NCBI GenBank assembly: GCA_964543295.1
Contig: CAZIXA010000068.1
Location: forward strand, 1-7,076
Source of the DNA: AE-B3B sp964543295
Lineage (GTDB): Bacteria; Aerophobota; Aerophobia; Aerophobales; AE-B3A
Reading direction: 5' to 3'
DNA length: 7,076 nt
Shown: piece by piece, positions 1-5,796 of the stretch
Position numbering within the stretch: the stretch's first letter is position 1
Layout: every line of letters starts with the position of its first letter
The notes under the pieces: generated by a model
The model's input: only the letters and a program-made list of their open reading frames with translations
What the model was told of the DNA's origin: nothing
The model's database searches: none
Position numbers and translations under genes: made by a program

Positions 1-54
1 GGGGGGAATTCCGAAGGAATCGGCGAAGCCCTATTTCCCCCCTCGAGTATCTTG
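1..54. repeat. Left copy of the inverted, structured terminal repeat
   Basis: These 54 bases are the exact reverse complement of 7021-7074, and identity stops sharply at position 54. The unit has internal symmetry: GGGGGGAA (1-8) pairs with TTCCCCCC (35-42), enclosing two small hairpins, ATTCC-GAA-GGAAT (8-20, sharing base 8 with the outer stem) and GGC-GAA-GCC (22-30). This gives a possible three-way branched fold. The right copy shows that the outer stem continues by at least two more base pairs (GA/TC), so the left copy is probably cut by the window edge. No transposase or integrase is present. It is most likely a dispersed palindromic repeat at which the assembly stopped; the ends of a mobile element are less likely. 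Confidence 0.9.
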
Positions 55-80
55 ACTTCTGCTATTCTATAGGATAAGAT
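52..80 (+). promoter_or_regulatory. Sigma-70-type promoter for panD-def
   Basis: TTGACT (52-57) and TAAGAT (75-80) are separated by exactly 17 bases and match the -35 and -10 consensus at five of six positions each. The start of transcription would be near 87, giving a short leader of about 15 bases before the panD start at 102, with the ribosome site GAGGGG at 91-96. The first three bases of the -35 box (TTG, 52-54) are the last three bases of the terminal repeat. The assignment is by consensus only. Confidence 0.65.
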
Positions 81-101
81 AAGAAAAAAAGAGGGGTTTT
101 T

Positions 102-455
102 ATGTTCAGGATAATGTATAAATCGAAAATACATGAAGCTAGAGTTACCGAGACTCAACTTGAGTATGAGGGTAGTATTACCGTCGATGAGAAACTGATG
201 GAGGCAGCCAACATTATGCCCGGAGAGAGACTAGAAATATTCAATCTGAGCAGTGGGGCACGATTTAGTACTTATGCTATTAAAGGAGAAAAAGGATCGG
301 GCGTAGTCTGCCTGAACGGAGCGGCGGCAAGATTGGCCGAGGTAGGCGATAAAGTGATAATCGTCTCTTATGCAGTAGTTACCGAGGAAGAAGTCTGGAC
401 TCTAAAGCCAAAAGTAGTCTTGGTAGATGAGAAGAATAAACCAGTTAAAGGATAG
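102..455 (+). CDS. panD: Aspartate 1-decarboxylase proenzyme (PanD)
   Basis: Converts L-aspartate to beta-alanine, the amine half of pantothenate, and so feeds coenzyme A synthesis in the cytoplasm. The 117-residue product aligns from end to end with the bacterial PanD family. The self-cleavage site is intact: Tyr22-Glu-Gly24-Ser25, where Ser25 becomes the pyruvoyl cofactor after Gly24-Ser25 cleavage. Lys9, His11, Arg54, Thr57 and Tyr58 (RFSTYAI) and the NGAAA stretch (72-76) are at their usual places. The ATG at 102 follows GAGGGG (91-96) and gives the family-typical MxRxM opening. It is the first gene of its unit, directly behind a good promoter; def begins five bases after its stop. No panB or panC is in the window, so the link to the pathway rests on family knowledge. 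Confidence 0.97.
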   Translation: MFRIMYKSKIHEARVTETQLEYEGSITVDEKLMEAANIMPGERLEIFNLSSGARFSTYAIKGEKGSGVVCLNGAAARLAEVGDKVIIVSYAVVTEEEVWTLKPKVVLVDEKNKPVKG

Positions 456-460
456 AAAAA

Positions 461-973
461 GTGGGAGTTTACAAAATTAGAAAATATGGAGATCCAATTT
501 TGAGGACTCGGTGTAGGCCGGTAGATAAAATAGGGGCCAGGGAGAAAAAAATTCTCCAGCAAATGGCCAAGACCATGTACAGAGCTCAAGGAATAGGGCT
601 GGCTGCTCCCCAGGTGGGAGTTGACTTTCAGCTTATGGTGGTGGATCGGGGTGATAATAATCTGCTGATGTTAGTCAATCCTTTAATTTTGTTGAAAGAA
701 GGGGAGAGTGTTCTGGAGGAAGGATGTCTTTCTCTACCAGAGATTACCCTTAAGATAAAAAGATCAAAAAGAGTTATGGTAGAAGGCTGGAATGAGGATG
801 GGGAGATAATAAAGGTCGAAGGTGAGGGTCTTCTGGCTCATGTAATTCAGCATGAAGTCGATCATCTTTCAGGGATCCTAATTATTGACCATGCTGATCA
901 AATGGAAAGAACGTGCTTGGATACAAAACTTAAGCTGCTAGAAAGAAAAAGCAGAGGTTACATCAGCTTATAG
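461..973 (+). CDS. def: Peptide deformylase
   Basis: Metalloenzyme that removes the formyl group from the initiator methionine of new proteins at the ribosome exit. All three family motifs are visible in the 170-residue product: GIGLAAPQVG (44-53, with Gln51), EEGCLSLPE (86-94, Cys89 metal ligand) and QHEVDHLSG (130-138, with metal ligands His131 and His135 and catalytic Glu132). The EGCLS form of motif 2 marks the type I bacterial group. The start is GTG at 461, supported by AAAGGA at 447-452, which runs into the panD stop codon, with eight bases of spacing; translational coupling to panD is likely. Length is normal for the family. The usual partner fmt (methionyl-tRNA formyltransferase) is not in the window. 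Confidence 0.97.
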   Translation: MGVYKIRKYGDPILRTRCRPVDKIGAREKKILQQMAKTMYRAQGIGLAAPQVGVDFQLMVVDRGDNNLLMLVNPLILLKEGESVLEEGCLSLPEITLKIKRSKRVMVEGWNEDGEIIKVEGEGLLAHVIQHEVDHLSGILIIDHADQMERTCLDTKLKLLERKSRGYISL

Positions 974-990
974 TAAATTAGCCAGGAAGA

Positions 991-996
991 GAGGTG
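991..996 (+). promoter_or_regulatory. Ribosome site deciding the RAM-domain gene start
   Basis: GAGGTG lies six bases before the ATG at 1003. The alternative GTG at 994 is part of this site and has no ribosome site of its own at a useful distance, so 1003 is the better start. Confidence 0.75.
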
Positions 997-1002
997 AGAA
1001 GT

Positions 1003-1233
1003 ATGGCTAAGGCCTACTTAAAGATCAAGGTAGACGCAGGAAAAGAAAGAAGTGTCAGAGATGCCTTGTTAAGATTTGATGAAGTAAAGGGGGCGGATTT
1101 GACCACTGGAGGCCAAGATATTCTGGCTTCGATTGAGGCTGACAGCTACGAGGATATTTTGCAGGTTGTAATAGATAGACTGCGAACTCTTAAAGGTATT
1201 AAAAGTACAGTAACTGATCTTGTGCTTGAGTAA
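1003..1233 (+). CDS. Stand-alone RAM (AsnC/Lrp ligand-binding) domain protein
   Basis: A 76-residue protein that is essentially one RAM/AsnC_trans_reg domain, the alpha-beta sandwich that binds amino acids and forms oligomers at the C-terminus of Lrp/AsnC regulators. The pattern is typical: a first strand AYLKIKVDAGKE (3-14), a helix (about 15-26), the segment VKGADLTTGGQDILASIEA (about 28-46), a helix EDILQVVIDRLRTL, then GIKSTVTDLVLE at the end. No helix-turn-helix is present and there is no room upstream for one, since def ends 29 bases before. Such stand-alone domains are known in bacteria and archaea and may bind amino acids or modulate a full-length Lrp partner; the target here is unknown. 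Placed with panD and def, it may share their promoter. Confidence 0.85.
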   Translation: MAKAYLKIKVDAGKERSVRDALLRFDEVKGADLTTGGQDILASIEADSYEDILQVVIDRLRTLKGIKSTVTDLVLE

Positions 1234-1244
1234 AAAAGATCAAA

Positions 1245-1297
1245 GCGGCGTTATAGAAAGATGCAAGTAAAAACAGGCTTAACGCCGCCAAATTTTT
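1245..1297 (+). terminator. Possible rho-independent terminator after the RAM-domain gene
   Basis: GCGGCGTTA (1245-1253) and TAACGCCGC (1280-1288) form a perfect nine-pair stem. It is followed after four bases by TTTTT (1293-1297). The 26-base loop is long and the T run is short, so this may be a weak terminator or another structured element ahead of the tRNA. Its place, 11 bases after a stop codon and before an RNA gene, favours termination or processing. Confidence 0.5.
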
Positions 1298-1316
1298 AGG
1301 GGCTTCCATTTAGGGA

Positions 1317-1391
1317 TGGGGCGTGGTGAAGCGGTAACACAGCGGACTTTGGATCCGCCATGCGGAGGTTCGAATCCTCCCGCCCCAGCCA
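1317..1391 (+). tRNA. tRNA-Gln (anticodon UUG), CCA encoded
   Basis: A complete cloverleaf can be drawn. The acceptor stem TGGGGCG (1317-1323) pairs with CGCCCCA (1381-1387) through all seven pairs. The D arm is GTG...CAC. The anticodon stem GCGGA/TCCGC holds the loop CTTTGGA with anticodon TTG at 1349-1351, which reads CAA glutamine codons. The variable loop is CATGC, and the T arm is GGAGG-TTCGAAT-CCTCC. The discriminator is G (1388), and CCA (1389-1391) is encoded. I see no strong promoter directly in front. It may be cut from a longer transcript that continues into thiL 24 bases later. Confidence 0.96.
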
Positions 1392-1415
1392 AAGGGGACT
1401 TAGGATTTTATTTCC

Positions 1416-2423
1416 TTGAAACTAAGCGATATTGGTGAATTCAGGGTTATTAGGTCTATTAGATCTGATTTAAAGGATTTTCAGAGAGAGGTGATTGTCG
1501 GCATAGGGGATGATACAGCAGCTATAGAGATGTCTGGCAAGAAACTATTGTTGTTCACCAGCGACAGCCTAGTAGAAGATGTTCACTTTAAGTGGGATTA
1601 CACCTCCCCTTTCCAGGTAGGATGGAAGGCCTTGGTAGTAGCCATCTCTGATGTTGCCGCCGTAGGGGGAAATCCTACCCATTGTCTGGTATCTTTAGCT
1701 TTACCGTCCGATACCGAAAGGAATCTGGTAAGGGAGGTTTATCGAGGATTGAAAAAAGCTGCCTCTAAATACCGGGTGGGGATAGTGGGAGGAGATACAG
1801 TTCGTGCACCTAGCTTTATCATTATGGTGTCTCTGCTGGGAGAGGTAAAAAGGGAAAATATCGTTCTTCGCTCTGGGGCGAAACCTGGTGATCTGATCTA
1901 TGTTACAGGCCAGTTAGGCAGTTCAGGAGCTGGATTGTCTTGTTTAAAGGCCCCTAATGGGAAGGTAAAGCCAAAAATAAGACAGTTTCTCATTAAAAAA
2001 CACCTCATACCTTCTCCCCGACTAGTTGAAGGTCAAAAGATAGCCAGTAGTCAAATTGCTACCTCCATGATAGATTTAAGCGATGGCCTTGCCTCTGACC
2101 TTCACCGCTTAACTGAAGAAAGCGAGGTAGGAGCAGTTTTGTGGGAAGATGAGTTTCCGACAGCTCCGGCTACTGAGCAGTTTGCTAAAGTTATGGGAAA
2201 ATCTTTGTTAGAATGGATTCTTTACGGAGGGGAGGATTATGAGCTTCTTTTTACCGTGCCTCCAAATAAGAAGGAAAAGCTTAAGCAAACCCTTGGTTTT
2301 CCCCATACTTTAATTGGAGAAATTGTGGATAGAGACCAAGGAATATATTTGAAGAAGAGGGGAGGGAATCGAACGAAAATAGAAGATGGTGGATACAACC
2401 ATTTTTCTGCGTCTACTAAGTAA
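1416..2423 (+). CDS. thiL: Thiamine-monophosphate kinase (ThiL)
   Basis: Phosphorylates thiamine monophosphate to thiamine pyrophosphate with ATP, the last step of cofactor synthesis. It belongs to the AIR synthase/PurM-like ATP-binding superfamily. The 335-residue product shows the family motifs in order: GIGDDTA (29-35), TSDSLVEDVHF (48-58), ISDVAAVGG (77-85), VGGDTV (124-129), the domain-linking KPGDLIYVTGQLGSSGAG (156-173), MIDLSDGLASDL (218-229) and YGGEDYELLF (270-279). The Asp-rich motifs hold the metal ions and phosphates. The start is TTG at 1416, chosen because it gives the family-typical opening MKLSDIGEF; AGGA (1402-1405) lies ten bases before, a weak and rather distant ribosome site. 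No thiamine pyrophosphate riboswitch is visible upstream. It probably heads the operon that continues into gap, 38 bases on. Confidence 0.97.
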   Translation: MKLSDIGEFRVIRSIRSDLKDFQREVIVGIGDDTAAIEMSGKKLLLFTSDSLVEDVHFKWDYTSPFQVGWKALVVAISDVAAVGGNPTHCLVSLALPSDTERNLVREVYRGLKKAASKYRVGIVGGDTVRAPSFIIMVSLLGEVKRENIVLRSGAKPGDLIYVTGQLGSSGAGLSCLKAPNGKVKPKIRQFLIKKHLIPSPRLVEGQKIASSQIATSMIDLSDGLASDLHRLTEESEVGAVLWEDEFPTAPATEQFAKVMGKSLLEWILYGGEDYELLFTVPPNKKEKLKQTLGFPHTLIGEIVDRDQGIYLKKRGGNRTKIEDGGYNHFSASTK

Positions 2424-2461
2424 GAAACTAAAAATCAATTAAGCTACAGGAGGAGCAAAGG

Positions 2462-3475
2462 ATGAGGAAAGTGGCTATTAATGGATTTGGCAGAATTGGG
2501 AGAATAACCTTAAGAGCAGCGCTAGAGAAGGGGTCGAAACTGGACTTTGTTGCGGTAAATGATTTGGTGGATGCTAAGACACTGGCTCATCTGTTTAAGT
2601 ATGATTCTATCCACAGAACCTATCCCGGAGAGGTAAAGGCTGAGGATGATTCTATTATTATTGATGGAAAAAAGATAAGAGTTTGTCAAGAAAAAGATCC
2701 GACACAGCTTCCCTGGAAGGAGATGGGGGTAGATATTCTCATAGAGTCCACCGGACTTTTCCGAACTAAGGAGAAAGCAGCCTCTCATTTGAAGGCAGGG
2801 GCCAGCAAGGTCATCATCACTGCCCCGGCCAAAGGTGGCGATGAAGTTCTAACCATAGTTATGGGAGTAAATGAGGAAAAGTTTGATCCTTCTATTCATC
2901 ATGTTGTCTCTAATGCTTCCTGCACTACCAACTGTCTTGTTCCCATGGTAAAAGTGTTGATGGACAACTTCGGGGTAAAACGAGGCTTAATGACGACCAT
3001 TCATTCATACACCAATGATCAAGCCCTACTTGATAGTCCCCACCAGGATCTTAGGAGGGCCAGAGCAGCCGGTCTTTCCATGATTCCCACTACTACAGGA
3101 GCAGCAGTGGCTGTGGGCAAGGTAATTCCGGAGTTGAAAGGAAAACTCGATGGGTTGGCCATCCGAGTTCCCACGCCAGATGTGAGCCTGGTAGACCTGG
3201 TGGTTGAAGTAGAAAAGGAGACTACGGTTGATGAAGTGAATTCTGCTTTCAAGCGTGCCTCAGAGGAAAATCTCAAGGGGATTTTAAAGTATTGTGAAGA
3301 GCCCCTAGTTTCTCATGATTTTACCACCGATCCTGCCTCTGTCATTGTAGATGCAGATTCTACTGCGGTAATTGAAGGAAAAATGGTGAAGGCTCTGGGT
3401 TGGTATGACAATGAGTGGGCATATAGCTGTCGGGTAATAGATCTTGCTGAATATATGGACAAGAAAATGGGTTGA
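2462..3475 (+). CDS. gap: Glyceraldehyde-3-phosphate dehydrogenase, type I
   Basis: Oxidises glyceraldehyde 3-phosphate with NAD and phosphate to 1,3-bisphosphoglycerate, and runs in reverse in gluconeogenesis. The 337-residue product has the Rossmann motif INGFGRIGR (6-14). Asp34 follows the second strand (VAVND), which favours NAD over NADP. The catalytic segment SNASCTTNC (150-158) carries nucleophile Cys154, with the partner His181 in TIHSYTNDQ. The phosphate-binding DLRRARAA and TTTGAA segments and the C-terminal WYDNEWAYSCRV are standard. The ATG at 2462 follows AGGAGGA (2448-2454), the strongest ribosome site in the window, as expected for a highly made glycolytic enzyme. pgk follows after 11 bases, and tpiA comes next, so product and substrate enzymes are made together. 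Confidence 0.98.
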   Translation: MRKVAINGFGRIGRITLRAALEKGSKLDFVAVNDLVDAKTLAHLFKYDSIHRTYPGEVKAEDDSIIIDGKKIRVCQEKDPTQLPWKEMGVDILIESTGLFRTKEKAASHLKAGASKVIITAPAKGGDEVLTIVMGVNEEKFDPSIHHVVSNASCTTNCLVPMVKVLMDNFGVKRGLMTTIHSYTNDQALLDSPHQDLRRARAAGLSMIPTTTGAAVAVGKVIPELKGKLDGLAIRVPTPDVSLVDLVVEVEKETTVDEVNSAFKRASEENLKGILKYCEEPLVSHDFTTDPASVIVDADSTAVIEGKMVKALGWYDNEWAYSCRVIDLAEYMDKKMG

Positions 3476-3480
3476 GAGGG
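3474..3480 (+). promoter_or_regulatory. Ribosome site deciding the pgk start
   Basis: GAGAGGG overlaps the gap stop codon (3473-3475) and lies six bases before ATG 3487 and nine before ATG 3490. An in-frame TTG at 3472 overlaps the gap stop and this site, and has no suitable site of its own, so it is not the start. Confidence 0.65.
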
Positions 3481-3486
3481 TCTGAA

Positions 3487-4674
3487 ATGATGAAATTATC
3501 AGTTAAAGATCTGAATTTAAAAGATAAACGGGTTTTAATGCGGGTTGACTTTAATGTTAGTTTAGATGAGGCAGGAAGAATCACTGATGATACCAGGATA
3601 GTCTCGGCAGTTCCTACCATTAAGTACATACTGGATCAGGGGGCTAGTTTAATTTTAATGTCTCATCTGGGTAGACCTAAAGGTAAGGTGGTGGAATCGC
3701 TACGTATGGACCCCGTAGCTCATCGTCTGGCCGAACTTTTGGGAAAAAAAGTTTTAAAGTTGAGTGACTGTGTGGGACCCGAAGTAAAAGAAGCGGTTAG
3801 CAAATTAAAGCCCGGAGCCATTATTATTTTGGAGAATACCCGTTTTCATCCTGAGGAGACTAAAAATGATCCTCACTTTGCCAAAAAGTTGGCTGATCTG
3901 GCTGATGTTTTCGTCAACGATGCCTTCGGAACAGCTCATCGAGCCCATGCTTCTACCGTAGGGGTGACTCAGTTTTTGCCAGCGGCGGCTGGTTTTTTAA
4001 TGGCCAAAGAGCTTGAGGTTTTAGGAGAGATACTTACCCGACCCGAGACTCCTTTTGTGGCCGTCCTGGGGGGAGCTAAGGTTTCCGATAAAATAGGAGT
4101 GTTGCGTAACCTTCTAGGGAAATGTCAGGACATCCTTATCGGGGGAGGGATGGCTTACACCTTCCTTAAAGCAAAAGATATAGAGGTGGGGCGATCTCTT
4201 GTGGATCTCGAAAAGGTAAAAGATGCGGATCTTATAATGAGGGAGGCTTCCCGAAAAGGTACCCACCTTCTCCTTCCCCTTGATCACCGGATAGCCAGGG
4301 AGGCAAAGGAGAATGTGGAGGTGAGAATAGTACCACAGGACAAAATTCCGTCCGATTATTTGGCTTTGGACATTGGACCAGAGACTATAAGATTGTTTGA
4401 GAAATCTATCAGAAAGGCAAAAACAGTATTTTGGAATGGACCAATGGGGAGGTTCGAGATTGAGGATTTCGCTGAAGGTACCCGGGCTATAGCGACGATA
4501 TCGGCCGAATCGGGGGCAAAAGTGGTGGTGGGAGGAGGTGATTCCATAGCCGCTCTTCAGAAGATGGGCTTGAAAGATAAGATGAGCTATGTCTCCACAG
4601 GAGGAGGGGCTTCTCTGGAGTTCCTGGAGGGAAAAGAATTACCAGGAGTAACCTCGCTGAGCGATAAGAAATAG
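3487..4674 (+). CDS. pgk: Phosphoglycerate kinase
   Basis: Transfers the acyl phosphate of 1,3-bisphosphoglycerate to ADP, making ATP and 3-phosphoglycerate. The product is 395 residues, a normal single-domain-pair PGK with no tpiA fusion. The N-terminal substrate half shows RVDFNV (19-24), DDTRI (34-38), SHLGRPKG (59-66), ENTRFHPEE and VNDAFGTAHRAHAS. The nucleotide half shows GGAKVSDKIGVL, GGGMAYTFLKA, FWNGPMGRFE, VGGGDS (348-353) and STGGGAS (370-376). Two adjacent ATG codons are possible; 3490 would give the more typical MKLSVKDL opening, one residue shorter. It sits between gap and tpiA, with gaps of 11 and 9 bases, and is very likely co-transcribed with both. Confidence 0.98.
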   Translation: MMKLSVKDLNLKDKRVLMRVDFNVSLDEAGRITDDTRIVSAVPTIKYILDQGASLILMSHLGRPKGKVVESLRMDPVAHRLAELLGKKVLKLSDCVGPEVKEAVSKLKPGAIIILENTRFHPEETKNDPHFAKKLADLADVFVNDAFGTAHRAHASTVGVTQFLPAAAGFLMAKELEVLGEILTRPETPFVAVLGGAKVSDKIGVLRNLLGKCQDILIGGGMAYTFLKAKDIEVGRSLVDLEKVKDADLIMREASRKGTHLLLPLDHRIAREAKENVEVRIVPQDKIPSDYLALDIGPETIRLFEKSIRKAKTVFWNGPMGRFEIEDFAEGTRAIATISAESGAKVVVGGGDSIAALQKMGLKDKMSYVSTGGGASLEFLEGKELPGVTSLSDKK

Positions 4675-4683
4675 GAGCAAAAC

Positions 4684-5439
4684 TTGAGAAGACCTGTCTT
4701 TGGTGGCAACTGGAAGATGAACAAAACGGTGAAGGAATCTATCGAGGCGGTGAAGCAGCTAAAAGAAGAAATGGGAGATGTTAAGAGGGTGGAAGTAGCA
4801 ATTTTTCCTCCCTTTACTTCTCTTTGGGCGGTAAAAAAGATTATCGAAGATAGCCGGATAGGCCTGGGAGCACAGAATATGTACTGGGAAGAAAAAGGTG
4901 CCTATACTGGAGAAGTATCTCCTCTTATGCTGCTCGATGCAGGATGTAAGTATGTGATTCTGGGCCACTCCGAGAGAAGGCATTATTTTGGAGAAACCGA
5001 TGCCGGAGTAAACCGGAAAATTAAAGTGGCTCTTTCCCTGGGACTCACCCCGGTGGTTTGTGTAGGAGAATCACTAGAGGAAAGGAAAGCTAGTAAAGCA
5101 GAAAATGTTGTTGAATCTCAGGTGAAAAAAAGCCTGGAAGGACTTGATTCACCGGAGGCGCAGAAATTAATTATCGCTTACGAGCCAGTTTGGGCTATAG
5201 GAACAGGCAAGATTGCTACTCCTCACCAGGCTCAGGAGATGCATAGCTTCATCAGGGGAATCTTGGAGAAACTTTGGGGAAAAAAGATTTGCTCCTCCAC
5301 ACGTATTCAATATGGAGGAAGTGTAAAGCCGGAGAATATTAAGGATTTAATGAAACAGCCAGATATAGATGGTGCCCTGGTAGGGGGAGCTAGTCTGATC
5401 ATCAATTCCTTCGTTAAAATTGTCAAATATGAGGAGTGA
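4684..5439 (+). CDS. tpiA: Triosephosphate isomerase
   Basis: Interconverts dihydroxyacetone phosphate and glyceraldehyde 3-phosphate, supplying the substrate of gap. The 251-residue product is a full TIM barrel with every catalytic element: GGNWKMN (7-13, Asn9 and Lys11), ILGHSERR (92-99, electrophile His95), AYEPVWAIGTGK (165-176, base Glu167 and the mobile loop 6), IQYGGSV (208-214) and GALVGGASL (230-238). The start is TTG at 4684. It is supported by AGGAG at 4673-4677, six bases before, which overlaps the pgk stop codon, and by the standard distance to GGNWKMN. The secG start lies two bases after its stop, suggesting coupled translation. Confidence 0.98.
   Translation: MRRPVFGGNWKMNKTVKESIEAVKQLKEEMGDVKRVEVAIFPPFTSLWAVKKIIEDSRIGLGAQNMYWEEKGAYTGEVSPLMLLDAGCKYVILGHSERRHYFGETDAGVNRKIKVALSLGLTPVVCVGESLEERKASKAENVVESQVKKSLEGLDSPEAQKLIIAYEPVWAIGTGKIATPHQAQEMHSFIRGILEKLWGKKICSSTRIQYGGSVKPENIKDLMKQPDIDGALVGGASLIINSFVKIVKYEE
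5431..5436 (+). promoter_or_regulatory. Ribosome site deciding the secG start
   Basis: GAGGAG, inside the end of tpiA, lies five bases before ATG 5442. An in-frame GTG at 5436 overlaps it and is therefore not the likely start. Confidence 0.75.
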
Positions 5440-5441
5440 AG

Positions 5442-5786
5442 ATGGGATTTATTTTGACTATCCATGTATTGGTCTGTATTTTTTTGATAGCCGTGATTTT
5501 ATTGCAGGTGGGAAGAGGAGCTAGTACGGGAGCATCCTTCGGGGGAGGAGTAAGAACTTTCTTTGGTCCTTCCGGGGCCATTACTTTTCTGGGAAAGGTT
5601 ATCATTGTCCTGGCGGTGATGTTCGCGGTAACAACCCTTATCTTATCGGCATTGGCAACTGGAGGTAAGCCTCCCAAGATTAAACCCAAGCCCGAGGCGT
5701 CGAGTAGGCTGGATAGTCCCAGGAAAGTATTCGTATTGGGAAGATTTATACGCGTATCGAGGGGAAGAGTCCCGAGATTCTCTTGA
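5442..5786 (+). CDS. secG: Protein translocase subunit SecG with a long basic tail
   Basis: Small membrane subunit of the SecYEG channel, which helps SecA-driven export across the cytoplasmic membrane. The 114-residue product has two hydrophobic spans (about 2-20 and 48-68). Between them lies the SecG signature loop LLQVGRGASTGASFGGG, followed by FFGPSGAITFLGKV. The position directly after tpiA, in a gap-pgk-tpiA-secG string, is a common bacterial arrangement. After residue 70 the protein carries a tail of about 43 residues, first Lys-Pro rich (KPPKIKPKPEA) and then Arg rich to the end. SecG tails vary, but they are usually short and not Arg rich, so the last 30 residues could be read-through or a frame slip. 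The core call is secure; the C-terminus is not. Confidence 0.93.
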   Translation: MGFILTIHVLVCIFLIAVILLQVGRGASTGASFGGGVRTFFGPSGAITFLGKVIIVLAVMFAVTTLILSALATGGKPPKIKPKPEASSRLDSPRKVFVLGRFIRVSRGRVPRFS

Positions 5787-5790
5787 GGGG
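5785..5790 (+). promoter_or_regulatory. Ribosome site deciding the M42 peptidase start
   Basis: GAGGGG lies six bases before ATG 5797 and only three before the in-frame GTG 5794, so the ATG is preferred. The site overlaps the secG stop codon, which suggests coupled translation. Confidence 0.7.
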
Positions 5791-5796
5791 GAAGTG

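Noticed and set aside
1..69. Open frame from the left edge to TAG at 67-69 as the tail of an upstream gene
   Set aside because: It consists almost entirely of the terminal repeat, which is open in all three + frames, so openness there is no evidence for coding.
1392..1415. Thiamine pyrophosphate riboswitch ahead of thiL
   Set aside because: Only 24 bases separate the tRNA from thiL, and none of the conserved riboswitch segments (such as CTGAGA) is present there or further upstream.
2522..3629. Minus-strand frames inside gap and pgk
   Set aside because: They lie wholly opposite well-conserved glycolytic genes, lack domain resemblance and are best explained as shadows of those codons.
5690..5790. 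tRNA-like sequence in the secG tail (the GCCCGAG start resembled tRNA-Leu)
   Set aside because: No matching acceptor strand, no proper T arm with TTCGA and no foldable anticodon stem could be found.
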